Made by a program: the position numbers and the translations under genes
Notes under the pieces: model-generated
The model's database searches: none
Seen by the model: the letters and a program-made list of their open reading frames with translations, nothing else
What the model was told of the DNA's origin: nothing
Shown here: positions 18,801-26,865 of the stretch, one piece after another
Layout: each line of letters opens with the position of its first letter
Numbering within the stretch: the first letter of the stretch is position 1
From: Sphingobacterium sp. ML3W
GTDB lineage: Bacteria > Bacteroidota > Bacteroidia > Sphingobacteriales > Sphingobacteriaceae
Reading direction: 5' to 3'
Length of the DNA stretch: 64,000 nt
NCBI RefSeq assembly: GCF_029542085.1
Contig: NZ_CP107036.1
Coordinates: forward strand, 1,116,001-1,180,000

Positions 18801-20021
18801 ATGATTACAACGTACGATATCCAGGATCGCCGATTTCCCTTAAATACTGGAGCAGGTAGCGATGCTATACATAAAGATCCTGTATATTCTTATGCCGTTA
18901 CCCGTTTGTTAGACGATAAAGGACGTGTGGGCACTGGCTTGGCATTCACCATAGGAGCGGGAAATGAACTGGTCTGTCAGGCGGCAGCATTTTATGCGGA
19001 GCGGATCAAGGGAATACCCATCGAAGAGCTGATGGCGAACTTTGGCGCAATCTTCAATACACTGAGCAATGAACAGCAGTTTCGTTGGCTAGGACCGCAC
19101 AAAGGTATTGTACACCTAGCGCTGGCATCGGTGACAAATGCATGTTTTGACTTATGGGCGAAAACGCGAGCTGTTCCGCTCTGGAAATTATTGATCGATC
19201 TAACGCCAGAGGAAATTGTCAACACCCTGGATCTTTCCTATCTGGAGGATGAGCTGACAAAGGAAGAAGCCATTGCGCTGATTGCTGAAAATAGACAGAG
19301 CCGTCAGGAACGAATGAACATTATTGAAAAGGGATATACGGGTTACGATACCTCTGTTGGCTGGTTTAACTATTCAGACGACCAGGTCAGAGAAAACTGT
19401 AAACGGGCTATTGCAAACGGCTTTACGGCCATGAAACTGAAAGTGGGTAGCGCGGATCCGCTCCGTGACATCAGACGGGCCCATATTGTTCGGGAGGTAG
19501 CTGGTGATCAAGCGACAGTCATGTTGGATGCTAATCAACAATGGACATTACCGCAGGCGCTGGCGATATGTCATGAACTCAAGGCAATGAATCCGTTTTG
19601 GGTGGAAGAGCCGACACATCCAGATGATATCGTTGCGCATAAAATACTGACTGATGCCATTGCACCGATAAAGGTCGCTATGGGGGAACATGTGCCTAAC
19701 CGGATTTTATTCAAAAACTACCTCCAGTTAGGGGCTGCAGGTTTTGTACAGGTAGATGCGGTCCGTGTTGGCGGTGTGAGCGAATTTATTGTGGTCAGTT
19801 TGCTCTGTCGCAAATACGGTATCCCTGTTGTACCACATGTAGGGGATATGGGACAATTGCACCAGCATCTTGTGTTGTTTAATCACATTAGTCTTGGCCA
19901 TGAAGCCCTGTTTCTTGAACATATTCCACATCTCAAATCTCACTTCGTACATCCTGTAGTCATCGAAAATGGTGTTTATCGGACGCCGATGGAAGCTGGA
20001 AGTAGTTGTGACTTAATCTAA
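18801..20021 (+). CDS. L-fuconate dehydratase, enolase superfamily
   Basis: Dehydrates L-fuconate to 2-keto-3-deoxy-L-fuconate. The 406-residue protein has the enolase-superfamily capping domain and barrel. Visible catalytic elements are the KLK motif (Lys212, Lys214), metal ligands Asp243 (MLDANQQW), Glu269 (VEEP) and Glu296 (MGEH), and His346 in the PHVGD loop. The N-terminus (TYDIQDRRFPL) is typical of the fuconate dehydratase subgroup, which has a characteristic long capping-domain segment. It sits 44 bases after the fucosidase and 10 bases before the transporter, a clear operon. Confidence 0.9.
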   Translation: MITTYDIQDRRFPLNTGAGSDAIHKDPVYSYAVTRLLDDKGRVGTGLAFTIGAGNELVCQAAAFYAERIKGIPIEELMANFGAIFNTLSNEQQFRWLGPHKGIVHLALASVTNACFDLWAKTRAVPLWKLLIDLTPEEIVNTLDLSYLEDELTKEEAIALIAENRQSRQERMNIIEKGYTGYDTSVGWFNYSDDQVRENCKRAIANGFTAMKLKVGSADPLRDIRRAHIVREVAGDQATVMLDANQQWTLPQALAICHELKAMNPFWVEEPTHPDDIVAHKILTDAIAPIKVAMGEHVPNRILFKNYLQLGAAGFVQVDAVRVGGVSEFIVVSLLCRKYGIPVVPHVGDMGQLHQHLVLFNHISLGHEALFLEHIPHLKSHFVHPVVIENGVYRTPMEAGSSCDLI

Positions 20022-20031
20022 AAATTAGCTT

Positions 20032-21669
20032 ATGTTAGGAAATATAGATTTGGGTATCGCAGTAGCCTATATTGCATTGATCCTGATTGTCGGTATTCGC
20101 GCAGGTATCGGCGGTAAGAGAAATACAGGAACGGCCGAAGGTTATTTTCTTGCAGGCAAAAGCTTGCGGTGGCCAGCAATCGGATTGGCGCTTTTTGCGA
20201 CAAATATATCGACTGTACACTTGGTGAGTCTTGCGCAAAGTGGATTTGATACGGGTTTACTTAATGGAAACTTTGAATGGATGGCCGCATTTACTTTGAT
20301 CTTATTGGCTTTGTTTTTTGTACCCTTCTACCTCAAATCTGGTGTGGCAACGCTCCCAGATTTTTTGGAAAGAAGGTATGACCGTTCCAGTAGAGATTGG
20401 CTGACGTTTATTTCCATTATATCTGCCATAGTGATTCATATTGCCTTTTCCATGTTGGCCGGAGGTATTGTACTAAAGACCCTTTTTGGGATCAATATGT
20501 ATTTGAGTATTACAGTAATATGTATTATTACCGGAATGTATACTATCCTTGGCGGACTGCGTGCGGTGGTTGTGACAGAATCCATTCAGACCATTGTATT
20601 ATTAGCTGGCGCATTTATCATCAGTTTTGCGGCCTTCAATCGCATGGGTGGGTGGATACCGATGAAAGATGTCCTGATTGCTGAGGGTGGACTCGACCGC
20701 TTGTCCATGCTCCGCGGTGCTGATGACAGCAGTGGCATGCCCTGGTATGCGGTGTTCTTTGGTTATCCCATTCTGGGGATCTGGTATTGGTGTGCGGATC
20801 AGACGATTGTCCAGCGCGTACTGGGGGCGAAGGATGAGAACCATGGTCGTGTGGGTGCGCTGTTCTGTGGTTTTCTGAAAATTTTGCCCGTATTTATTTT
20901 TGTACTTCCCGGGTTATTCGCTTACACTCTCTTTAAGAGTGGGCATCTTGATCTAAGTAGCCTGGGCTTAGACGCAGCAGGCCATGTGAATTCCAAAGGA
21001 ATATATACGCTGATGATCACGCAGCTGTTGCCTTCTGGCTTGATTGGGATCCTTGTGGCAGCTTTGTTGTCCGGGTTAATGAGTCAGATTTCTGGCGCCC
21101 TTAATTCGATCTCTACGATGGTCAGCTATGACATTTTTAAGCAACGGAAGCCACAGGCCACGGATAAACAGCTTATCCGTATCGGGAAAATATCCGCTGT
21201 GATCGCGATGGCTTTTTCGCTAGCTCTACTGCCATTACTGGACAGGTATGAAAGTATTTTTAACGGAATCAACGATGTGATCGCCCATATTGCGCCTCCC
21301 ATTACCTGTGTATTCCTTTTGGGGGTGTTCTGGCGGAAAGCGTCGGCGGTATCGGCCAAACTGACGCTGTGGATCGGATCTTTTTTTGGTATGGGGGTCT
21401 TTATTCTGAATAAGGTCCTGCCAGATTCCTGGATCGGGCAAACTCCATTTATGATGATGGCATTCTACCTTTTCTTGACCTGTATGATCATTCAGATTAT
21501 CTTATCGTACCGGTATCCGGTACAGCACAGCGCGGAAAGCGAGCAGCTCTATTGGAAGAGTCCATTGGAGCCACTTCGTGGGGCCGCATGGAAAGGAATA
21601 GGGAATTACCGCGTTTTATCGGGACTATTGTTGGCTATTGTCACAATTTTATACATAATTTTCAGGTAA
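20032..21669 (+). CDS. Sodium:solute symporter (SSS/SGLT family), probable L-fucose importer
   Basis: A 545-residue inner-membrane transporter with about 14 hydrophobic segments, of the sodium-glucose symporter family. Supporting motifs are EGYFLAGKSLRWPAIGLALFATNIS near the N-terminus, LADFLERRY-like TLPDFLERRYD at about 110, and a GLMSQISGALNSISTM stretch near 355. It is embedded between fuconate dehydratase (10 bases upstream) and the dehydrogenase gene, so L-fucose or fuconate import coupled to sodium is likely. The substrate is assigned by context only. Confidence 0.88.
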   Translation: MLGNIDLGIAVAYIALILIVGIRAGIGGKRNTGTAEGYFLAGKSLRWPAIGLALFATNISTVHLVSLAQSGFDTGLLNGNFEWMAAFTLILLALFFVPFYLKSGVATLPDFLERRYDRSSRDWLTFISIISAIVIHIAFSMLAGGIVLKTLFGINMYLSITVICIITGMYTILGGLRAVVVTESIQTIVLLAGAFIISFAAFNRMGGWIPMKDVLIAEGGLDRLSMLRGADDSSGMPWYAVFFGYPILGIWYWCADQTIVQRVLGAKDENHGRVGALFCGFLKILPVFIFVLPGLFAYTLFKSGHLDLSSLGLDAAGHVNSKGIYTLMITQLLPSGLIGILVAALLSGLMSQISGALNSISTMVSYDIFKQRKPQATDKQLIRIGKISAVIAMAFSLALLPLLDRYESIFNGINDVIAHIAPPITCVFLLGVFWRKASAVSAKLTLWIGSFFGMGVFILNKVLPDSWIGQTPFMMMAFYLFLTCMIIQIILSYRYPVQHSAESEQLYWKSPLEPLRGAAWKGIGNYRVLSGLLLAIVTILYIIFR

Positions 21670-21729
21670 GAAGTTACTTGTCGTATTTTAGATCTTAGAA
21701 TTAATTGAATAAGCTTTTATAGATTTATC

Positions 21730-22500
21730 GTGAATAGATTGAAGGATAAAGTGATATTAATCAGTGGTGGTACTGCTGGAATCGGTCTGGCATGTGCGCA
21801 GGCCTATGCAAAGGCTGGGGCTCAAGTTGCTTTTATCGGCCTTGATCAGGCCTCTGTCGCTGCTACTGGCGAATTATTAGGTACTCCACATCTGGGTATC
21901 TGTGCCGATTTCTCCCAGGAGGAGGATGTGAAGGCAGCGATAGACCAAACAGTCGCAACCTTTGGGCGATTAGATGCCATTCACAACAATGCTGGTCTTG
22001 CGAGTCCATCCAAACCGTTGCATGACACCACGGGACAGGAATGGGCCAGATTGTTCGATGTCAATGTGAAAAGTATTTTGTTGACAACACGATATGGCTT
22101 TTCTCATCTGAAAGCCTCAAGAGGGTGTATATTAAATACAAGCAGCCTCGTGGCGGAAATTGGCCAGGAAAATCATGCCGCTTATGCCGCAACAAAAGGT
22201 GCTGTCAATGCCCTGACCAAATCAATGGCGATAGATTACGCAGCATTGGGGATCAGGGTTAATTCTGTCATGCCCGCGGCGGTGATGACGCCTATGCTTC
22301 AGCAATGGGCTTTGGAGCAACCGGAGCCGGAACAGATATTTGGTTTTCTAAAAGATATCCACCTCTTGGGCTATTGCCCGGAAGGGGATGTAATCGCAGA
22401 TACCTGCATGTTTTTGCTGTCCGACAGTGCCCGGTTTATTACCGGGGTGAACCTGCCTGTGAGTGGTGGTGCCGAGCTTGGCTACCGACGGAATAGCTAG
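21730..22500 (+). CDS. Short-chain dehydrogenase of the fucose oxidation pathway
   Basis: A 256-residue classical SDR with the NAD-binding motif SGGTAGIG at 12-19, NNAG near 90, catalytic Ser near 139 and Tyr152/Lys156 in YAATK. The start is a GTG at 21730, directly before the conserved LKDKVILISGG strand. In the non-phosphorylating pathway an SDR is used twice: L-fucose dehydrogenase (first step) and 2-keto-3-deoxy-L-fuconate 4-dehydrogenase (after the dehydratase). Sequence alone does not tell which this is; only one is present here. Confidence 0.85.
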   Translation: MNRLKDKVILISGGTAGIGLACAQAYAKAGAQVAFIGLDQASVAATGELLGTPHLGICADFSQEEDVKAAIDQTVATFGRLDAIHNNAGLASPSKPLHDTTGQEWARLFDVNVKSILLTTRYGFSHLKASRGCILNTSSLVAEIGQENHAAYAATKGAVNALTKSMAIDYAALGIRVNSVMPAAVMTPMLQQWALEQPEPEQIFGFLKDIHLLGYCPEGDVIADTCMFLLSDSARFITGVNLPVSGGAELGYRRNS

Positions 22501-22541
22501 GAGATTATCGCTAAATAGCGAACTAATTTCAAATTATATAG

Positions 22542-22549
22542 TATATTTG
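22542..22549 (+). promoter_or_regulatory. -7 promoter element (TATATTTG) of the L-lactate dehydrogenase-like gene
   Basis: An exact match to the Bacteroidota -7 consensus TAnnTTTG, 40 bases before the ATG at 22590. It suggests this last gene can also be transcribed independently of the fucose operon. No clear -33 element is seen. Confidence 0.45.
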
Positions 22550-22589
22550 GCGCGCAGATAAATCACTGCCAATATTTAATACATCAATC

Positions 22590-23759
22590 ATGAGCCAAAA
22601 GTTTACATACAATACCCGATTTCCCGCTGTTGAAGACTTGAGAAGACAGGCAAAGAAAAGAATTCCAAAATTTGCGTTTGACTATTTAATAGGTGGTTGC
22701 AATGAAGAACTGAATCTTGCCAGAAATGAAAATGATTTTGACAATATTCTATTAAAGCCGCAGTATCTTCAGACGAGCGGGGAAATTGATATGTCCGTAG
22801 AACTTTTTGGTCGCCACTATAGTGCACCATTTGGTGTTTCGCCGATTGGTTTACAGGGCTTGATGTGGCCCAATGCGCCAGAAATTCTGGCGAAAGCCGC
22901 TGCAGAAAATGATATCCCTTATATATTGAGTACTGTATCGACAAGTAGTATTGAACGTATTGCTGAGGTGTCACAAGGTAAAGCCTGGTTTCAGCTTTAT
23001 CATCCTACGGAAAATAAGTTGCGCGATGATATCCTGCGACGTCTGAAAGAGGTAGAATGTCCTGTGCTTGTTGTGCTTGTTGATGTTCCTGCTTTTGGAC
23101 TACGGTACAAAGAGATTAAAAGTGGATTGTCCATGCCGCCAAAGATGAACATCGCCAATATCCTACAGACGTTTGCTTGTCCTACCTGGGGAATTGAAAC
23201 ACTTAAACATGGTATTCCATCTTTTGCAACCTTAAAGCCTTATATGGAAAAAGGCCTGGATCTAGCGCAACTGGGGCAATTTATGAACAGAACGTTTACG
23301 GGTAAAGTAGATGTTGAAAAGATCAAAGCTATTCGGGATTTATGGAAGGGACCTTTGGTATTAAAAGGGATTGCGACAGATGAGGATATGCAGGCTGCTA
23401 TTGCATTGGGCGTAGATGGCGTTATCGTTTCTAATCATGGCGGAAGACAGCTTGACGCCAGTGAATCATCCATTAATTCATTGATTCATCTGGCAGCCAA
23501 CCCAGACTATAAAAGCAAAATCAAGATTATGTTGGATGGTGGTATCCGTTCTGGAGTAGACCTTGCCCGTGCACATGCTGTGGGATCTGAATTTAACTTC
23601 ATGGGGCGACCATTTATGTATGGCGTAGGTGCACTGGGAAATGCCGGTGGTGAACATACCATCAGTATGTTCAAAGCACATTTATTTCAGGTGATGAAAC
23701 AGCTAAGCATTTCGAAAATTGATGAGTTCCCAAAACGTTTACAGAAGATATTATCGTAA
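22590..23759 (+). CDS. FMN-dependent alpha-hydroxy-acid oxidase/dehydrogenase, L-lactate dehydrogenase-like
   Basis: A 389-residue (beta/alpha)8 flavoenzyme of the LldD/glycolate oxidase family that oxidises L-2-hydroxy acids. The active-site loop SNHGGRQLD carries the catalytic base His283 and substrate-binding Arg286; FMN-binding features include LVLKGIATDED with the flavin-contacting lysine and LDGGIRSGVD. It follows the SDR by about 90 bases with its own -7 element. Since oxidation of L-fucose by the non-phosphorylating route ends in pyruvate and L-lactate, it would consume the lactate. Substrate is inferred from context. Confidence 0.88.
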   Translation: MSQKFTYNTRFPAVEDLRRQAKKRIPKFAFDYLIGGCNEELNLARNENDFDNILLKPQYLQTSGEIDMSVELFGRHYSAPFGVSPIGLQGLMWPNAPEILAKAAAENDIPYILSTVSTSSIERIAEVSQGKAWFQLYHPTENKLRDDILRRLKEVECPVLVVLVDVPAFGLRYKEIKSGLSMPPKMNIANILQTFACPTWGIETLKHGIPSFATLKPYMEKGLDLAQLGQFMNRTFTGKVDVEKIKAIRDLWKGPLVLKGIATDEDMQAAIALGVDGVIVSNHGGRQLDASESSINSLIHLAANPDYKSKIKIMLDGGIRSGVDLARAHAVGSEFNFMGRPFMYGVGALGNAGGEHTISMFKAHLFQVMKQLSISKIDEFPKRLQKILS

Positions 23760-23780
23760 TACAATCATAATAGCATTAGA

Positions 23781-23824
23781 AAAGCCGTATTAAACACAAC
23801 TATTGCTGTGCGTAATACGGCTTT
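23781..23824. terminator. Bidirectional terminator between the fucose and fimbrillin operons
   Basis: AAAGCCGTATTA and TAATACGGCTTT form a perfect 12-base-pair stem with a 20-base loop. It ends the plus-strand fucose cluster and, on the other strand, the small gene after the fimbrillin-like lipoprotein. Confidence 0.8.
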
Positions 23825-23849
23825 ATGCATACAGATTCTGTGTGGCTTG

Positions 23850-24017
23850 TTACCAGTCTATTGTTCTGCTGTCATTGTCGCCAAGACCCCATTGTTCGTT
23901 GACTTGTCCGTTGGAGTCTTCGGGTCTAGCAGTTGCTGAACCGGCTGCGATACCTTGCTCGAGTTCGATCCGGTACGCCTTAACCTCCGGTGCGATATAG
24001 GCTATTTTCTTTTTCAT
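23850..24017 (-). CDS. 55-residue protein downstream of the fimbrillin-like gene
   Basis: A short gene read from ATG at 24017 to TAA at 23850. The 55-residue product begins with a basic patch (MKKKIAYIAPEVKAYR), continues with IELEQGIAAGSATARP and ends in the acidic tail DNDSRTIDW. It has no signal peptide. It follows the fimbrillin-like lipoprotein by 61 bases and shares the terminator beyond it, so the two form an operon. From memory, similar short proteins occur beside fimbrillin-type lipoproteins in Sphingobacterium, with no known function. Codon usage looks like that of the neighbours. Confidence 0.75.
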   Translation of the reverse strand: MKKKIAYIAPEVKAYRIELEQGIAAGSATARPEDSNGQVNEQWGLGDNDSRTIDW

Positions 24018-24078
24018 AGTCTTTTATTTATTGTATTATATTTGATAAATCTGTTCTTATTTTTTTAGCTATAAGTTC

Positions 24079-25695
24079 TTAGCTACAAGGTATTTTCTTC
24101 TTTCCTGCACCTACACCTTTAATGATCGTACGACCATCAACAAGCTGAGTTACTTTTACAGTGTTGCTCTGTGTGCTTCCCCAAGGGAAGGTATTGAAGG
24201 AGTTACCATTGTTCAATACAAGTTCATATAAAGGTCCACCATTGACTTTGCTGCCGAACATAGTCACTTTACCTGTTCTGCTGATCACGAGTTTGATCAA
24301 TGGGTTGGCTGCGGTCCCTTGCATATTATAGATTTGAGCAATTCTACTATTTGTTTCTACATTATTTCCTGCATATTTACTTCCATCCAGGAATTGGATA
24401 TTTTGTGCTGAAGATGCGCCAACTTCAAACTGGATTTCATTTTTTGCCAGTTTCACGCCATTAATTTCCATATTGAAAGCATTGTCCAGTTCGGTGATAT
24501 CAAACACAAATCCATAATCTGCTGCAGGAGCGGTGAAGCTTCTGGAGATCGTGGTTCCGCTTGGATAAAATACTCCATCAATACGGATTCCGGTTTTACC
24601 GTTAACGACCACCGCTGGATAGCTCCAGTTTAATCCATTACTGGTCACATCTTGTGTACAGGTTTTGAAATTAAGCTTCAGATCATATTTCTGTCCGGGA
24701 TTGATCTTTACATTTGGAATGGTAACATTTGATTTGGTTTCACCATCAATGGTCAGGCTTCCAAGTTTAAGCGTTCCAGTACTTGTTGCTGGGTGGATCA
24801 ATAGGGAAGGAGTGCTGACAACTGTACGTAGGCCAATACCTAAAGCCGGAAATTGTGCTTGTACACCTGCGTCGTTTAATCCGTTGTATGTAAGCGCTTC
24901 ATCCGAAAGTTTTAAGTTGGCCGATGTATGACTTGGTTTAAACACTGCATTTTCAAGTTTGGTGATGGCCCCGGTCATGTTGGCATCCATTGTCAAAGTT
25001 GTGATAATCTGACTGAAGCGGTGTTTCAACACAACATTTAGGTTGTTAACACCTTTGTTTACTTTCAGTGTGTTCGCGAAATACATCAGGTCGCCACTGA
25101 TATTATTGAGGCTTGCTGAGGATAAAGTACTTTGATTGCTAATATTAGGTACTGTACTTGTGCTATTTGTTGAGTAAGCAACAAAAGTATAGGTTTTTCC
25201 AGCATCAAGAACAATCCCCTCTGCAACAGCTTCTCCACCATAGCTATAGGTCTTTTCAGTCACGTAATTCCCTTGGCTATCATAGACAACTACTTTATAT
25301 TTAACATCTTTGTCCAGTTTTTTCTCAGTTACCTGAGTTGTCGTTGTTGCTTTGGCACCCGATGAGGCCACCAATCCTTTATTGACTGCGGTAGCTGAGC
25401 TATTTGTCAATACAACATCAATGGAAGAACTATTGCCAAAAGGAACTGTCATCTCCTGTACTTCGGAAGCACTGCTTGCGGTAGATGCTTTTGTGGACCC
25501 TTGCTTTTGACCGACAGCGTTACCTTCGTTCTCACCATAGGCCTCAACCCCCTGAAGATTGATCTTAACCACGGTTTCCTCGGTTAAGGGGCTGGTTTCG
25601 CCACTCTTTTTACAAGAGTAAATACTTGAAGCAACCAGCATAATACATCCCAGCATCAATACATTTTTAAGGTTGTGGTAATTTTTCGTTTTCAT
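24079..25695 (-). CDS. Fimbrillin-family surface lipoprotein
   Basis: A 538-residue exported lipoprotein with lipobox cysteine at about residue 28 (ASSIYS-C). It resembles Bacteroidota fimbrillin-type proteins, which are secreted as lipoproteins and assembled as fimbriae or adhesins after proteolytic trimming. The evidence is the long serine/threonine-rich, beta-strand-rich body, with segments such as KDVKYKVVVYDSQGNYV, the DAGKTYTFVAYS module, and KINPGQKYDLKLNF. The start at 25695 is preferred over 25707 because it gives a cleaner signal peptide. No FimC/D/E-like accessory genes are adjacent. The 55-residue gene follows in the operon. Confidence 0.72.
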   Translation of the reverse strand: MKTKNYHNLKNVLMLGCIMLVASSIYSCKKSGETSPLTEETVVKINLQGVEAYGENEGNAVGQKQGSTKASTASSASEVQEMTVPFGNSSSIDVVLTNSSATAVNKGLVASSGAKATTTTQVTEKKLDKDVKYKVVVYDSQGNYVTEKTYSYGGEAVAEGIVLDAGKTYTFVAYSTNSTSTVPNISNQSTLSSASLNNISGDLMYFANTLKVNKGVNNLNVVLKHRFSQIITTLTMDANMTGAITKLENAVFKPSHTSANLKLSDEALTYNGLNDAGVQAQFPALGIGLRTVVSTPSLLIHPATSTGTLKLGSLTIDGETKSNVTIPNVKINPGQKYDLKLNFKTCTQDVTSNGLNWSYPAVVVNGKTGIRIDGVFYPSGTTISRSFTAPAADYGFVFDITELDNAFNMEINGVKLAKNEIQFEVGASSAQNIQFLDGSKYAGNNVETNSRIAQIYNMQGTAANPLIKLVISRTGKVTMFGSKVNGGPLYELVLNNGNSFNTFPWGSTQSNTVKVTQLVDGRTIIKGVGAGKKKIPCS

Positions 25696-25707
25696 GTAAG
25701 TAGACAT

Positions 25708-26370
25708 TTTAATTTTACTTGTTTCTTAGTGTTTTTGATTGATTTGTACTTGTGTGATTTTTTACTTTTTATTTATTGGGTTACTATTTAAGCGTATTAT
25801 CATTTTTATTTTTTTTCACCTTGTCAAAATTTACAGGTGCAATTATATAGATAGCTTTCTGTTTAATCATTATGATTTTCATTAAGTAATTTTTCTTGTA
25901 GTGAAAGTTCTACAAACCGACATTAGTGTTTAAACGTTGATTTTAAGTGTTTTGGCAGTGGTTATCTACTTTTTTATTTATAATTCTATTGGGTTAATAT
26001 TTTCTCTTTGATTAATATTAGGTTTGTGTGGGATAATCTGAAGGGAAGGACTATGATGATAGGATGTCTGCTATTATGGCACAGTTTTCGTGTAAATTAT
26101 TTATATGACTGGGTAAATACGGTATTCGTTATTAAGGAATGCTGCCTGTGTACGTCAATTTGGACTAAGCGTAAGCTTGGAATACAGCGTTAGTGGGACA
26201 GCGCAGTATGCAGTGGAATGTTTTAGGACTTTAATAGTTGGTCTTTATACAGAAGATTGCTGGCGATTGGTTTAGTGTGATAGGGGCTGAAGCCTATTGC
26301 AAACTTGATTAATTTAGCTCGCCAGTAAAGCGATGTTATTATAAAAGAATAAATTTTTGAAATATTTTTC
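25708..26370. other. Gene-free A/T-rich divergent region
   Basis: About 660 bases between the divergent fimbrillin-like and DUF6660 genes. It is very A/T-rich and must hold the fimbrillin promoter and a long leader. I find no convincing gene, tRNA, hairpin terminator or repeat in it. A 61-codon open stretch at 26008-26193 does not look like protein. Confidence 0.5.
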
Positions 26371-26378
26371 TAAATTTG
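26371..26378 (+). promoter_or_regulatory. -7 promoter element (TAAATTTG) of the metal-efflux operon
   Basis: An exact TAnnTTTG match only 8 bases before the ATG at 26386. Transcription would begin at or within a few bases of the start codon, so the message would be nearly leaderless. Confidence 0.5.
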
Positions 26379-26385
26379 TATAACA

Positions 26386-26715
26386 ATGAGGGTAATTGTT
26401 TTCATATTGATCACCTATATCTTGGGACTTTCCTTTGTCCCATGCAGTGACGCGAACATTCGCAGCGAGGTGACAGCCATGGAAACACAATTCAATGAAC
26501 CTCATAATCATAGTGAAGATACCACCGATGCCTGTTCTATTTTCTGTTATTGCAACTGTTGTAGCGGAAATATTACAGTCTTCGAATATCAGTTACCAAA
26601 AATTGAAGGTATCCAGATTTCAATTTATTTTGATAATCGGATGCCGGTTCTCAATACACCTATTTTATCTAGCTACTTCGGAACTATCTGGCAGCCGCCT
26701 AAGGTAGATGCTTAA
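26386..26715 (+). CDS. DUF6660 small cysteine/histidine-rich exported protein
   Basis: A 109-residue protein of the kind annotated DUF6660, found at the head of Bacteroidota metal-efflux operons. The first 20 residues form a signal peptide or membrane anchor (MRVIVFILITYILGLSFVPC). The middle is rich in potential metal ligands: NEPHNHSED, then CSIFCYCNCC with five cysteines in ten residues. It precedes the CusA-like gene by 150 bases on the same strand. A role as a periplasmic metal-binding or sensing protein is inferred from composition and position. Confidence 0.72.
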   Translation: MRVIVFILITYILGLSFVPCSDANIRSEVTAMETQFNEPHNHSEDTTDACSIFCYCNCCSGNITVFEYQLPKIEGIQISIYFDNRMPVLNTPILSSYFGTIWQPPKVDA

Positions 26716-26865
26716 TTATTACTTTTTATAGCTGTACGCAAACATTATTAAGGAATTTTGCTTTTCTAATTAATGTTAGCCATCGGTGTGTAGCTGTAAC
26801 TTTTGATGTTACAGGGAAATAAGATATTCTATATATCTATTATTTAAGCATTAATCAAGCATATT

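Noticed and set aside
17096..25695. Polysaccharide-utilisation locus with SusC/SusD
   Set aside because: No SusC-like receptor or SusD-like lipoprotein lies in the fucose cluster; the only intact TonB receptor is siderophore-type and far away.
26008..26193. 61-codon open frame in the long fimbrillin/DUF6660 gap
   Set aside because: Composition looks random (many Trp and Cys), with no promoter or family resemblance.
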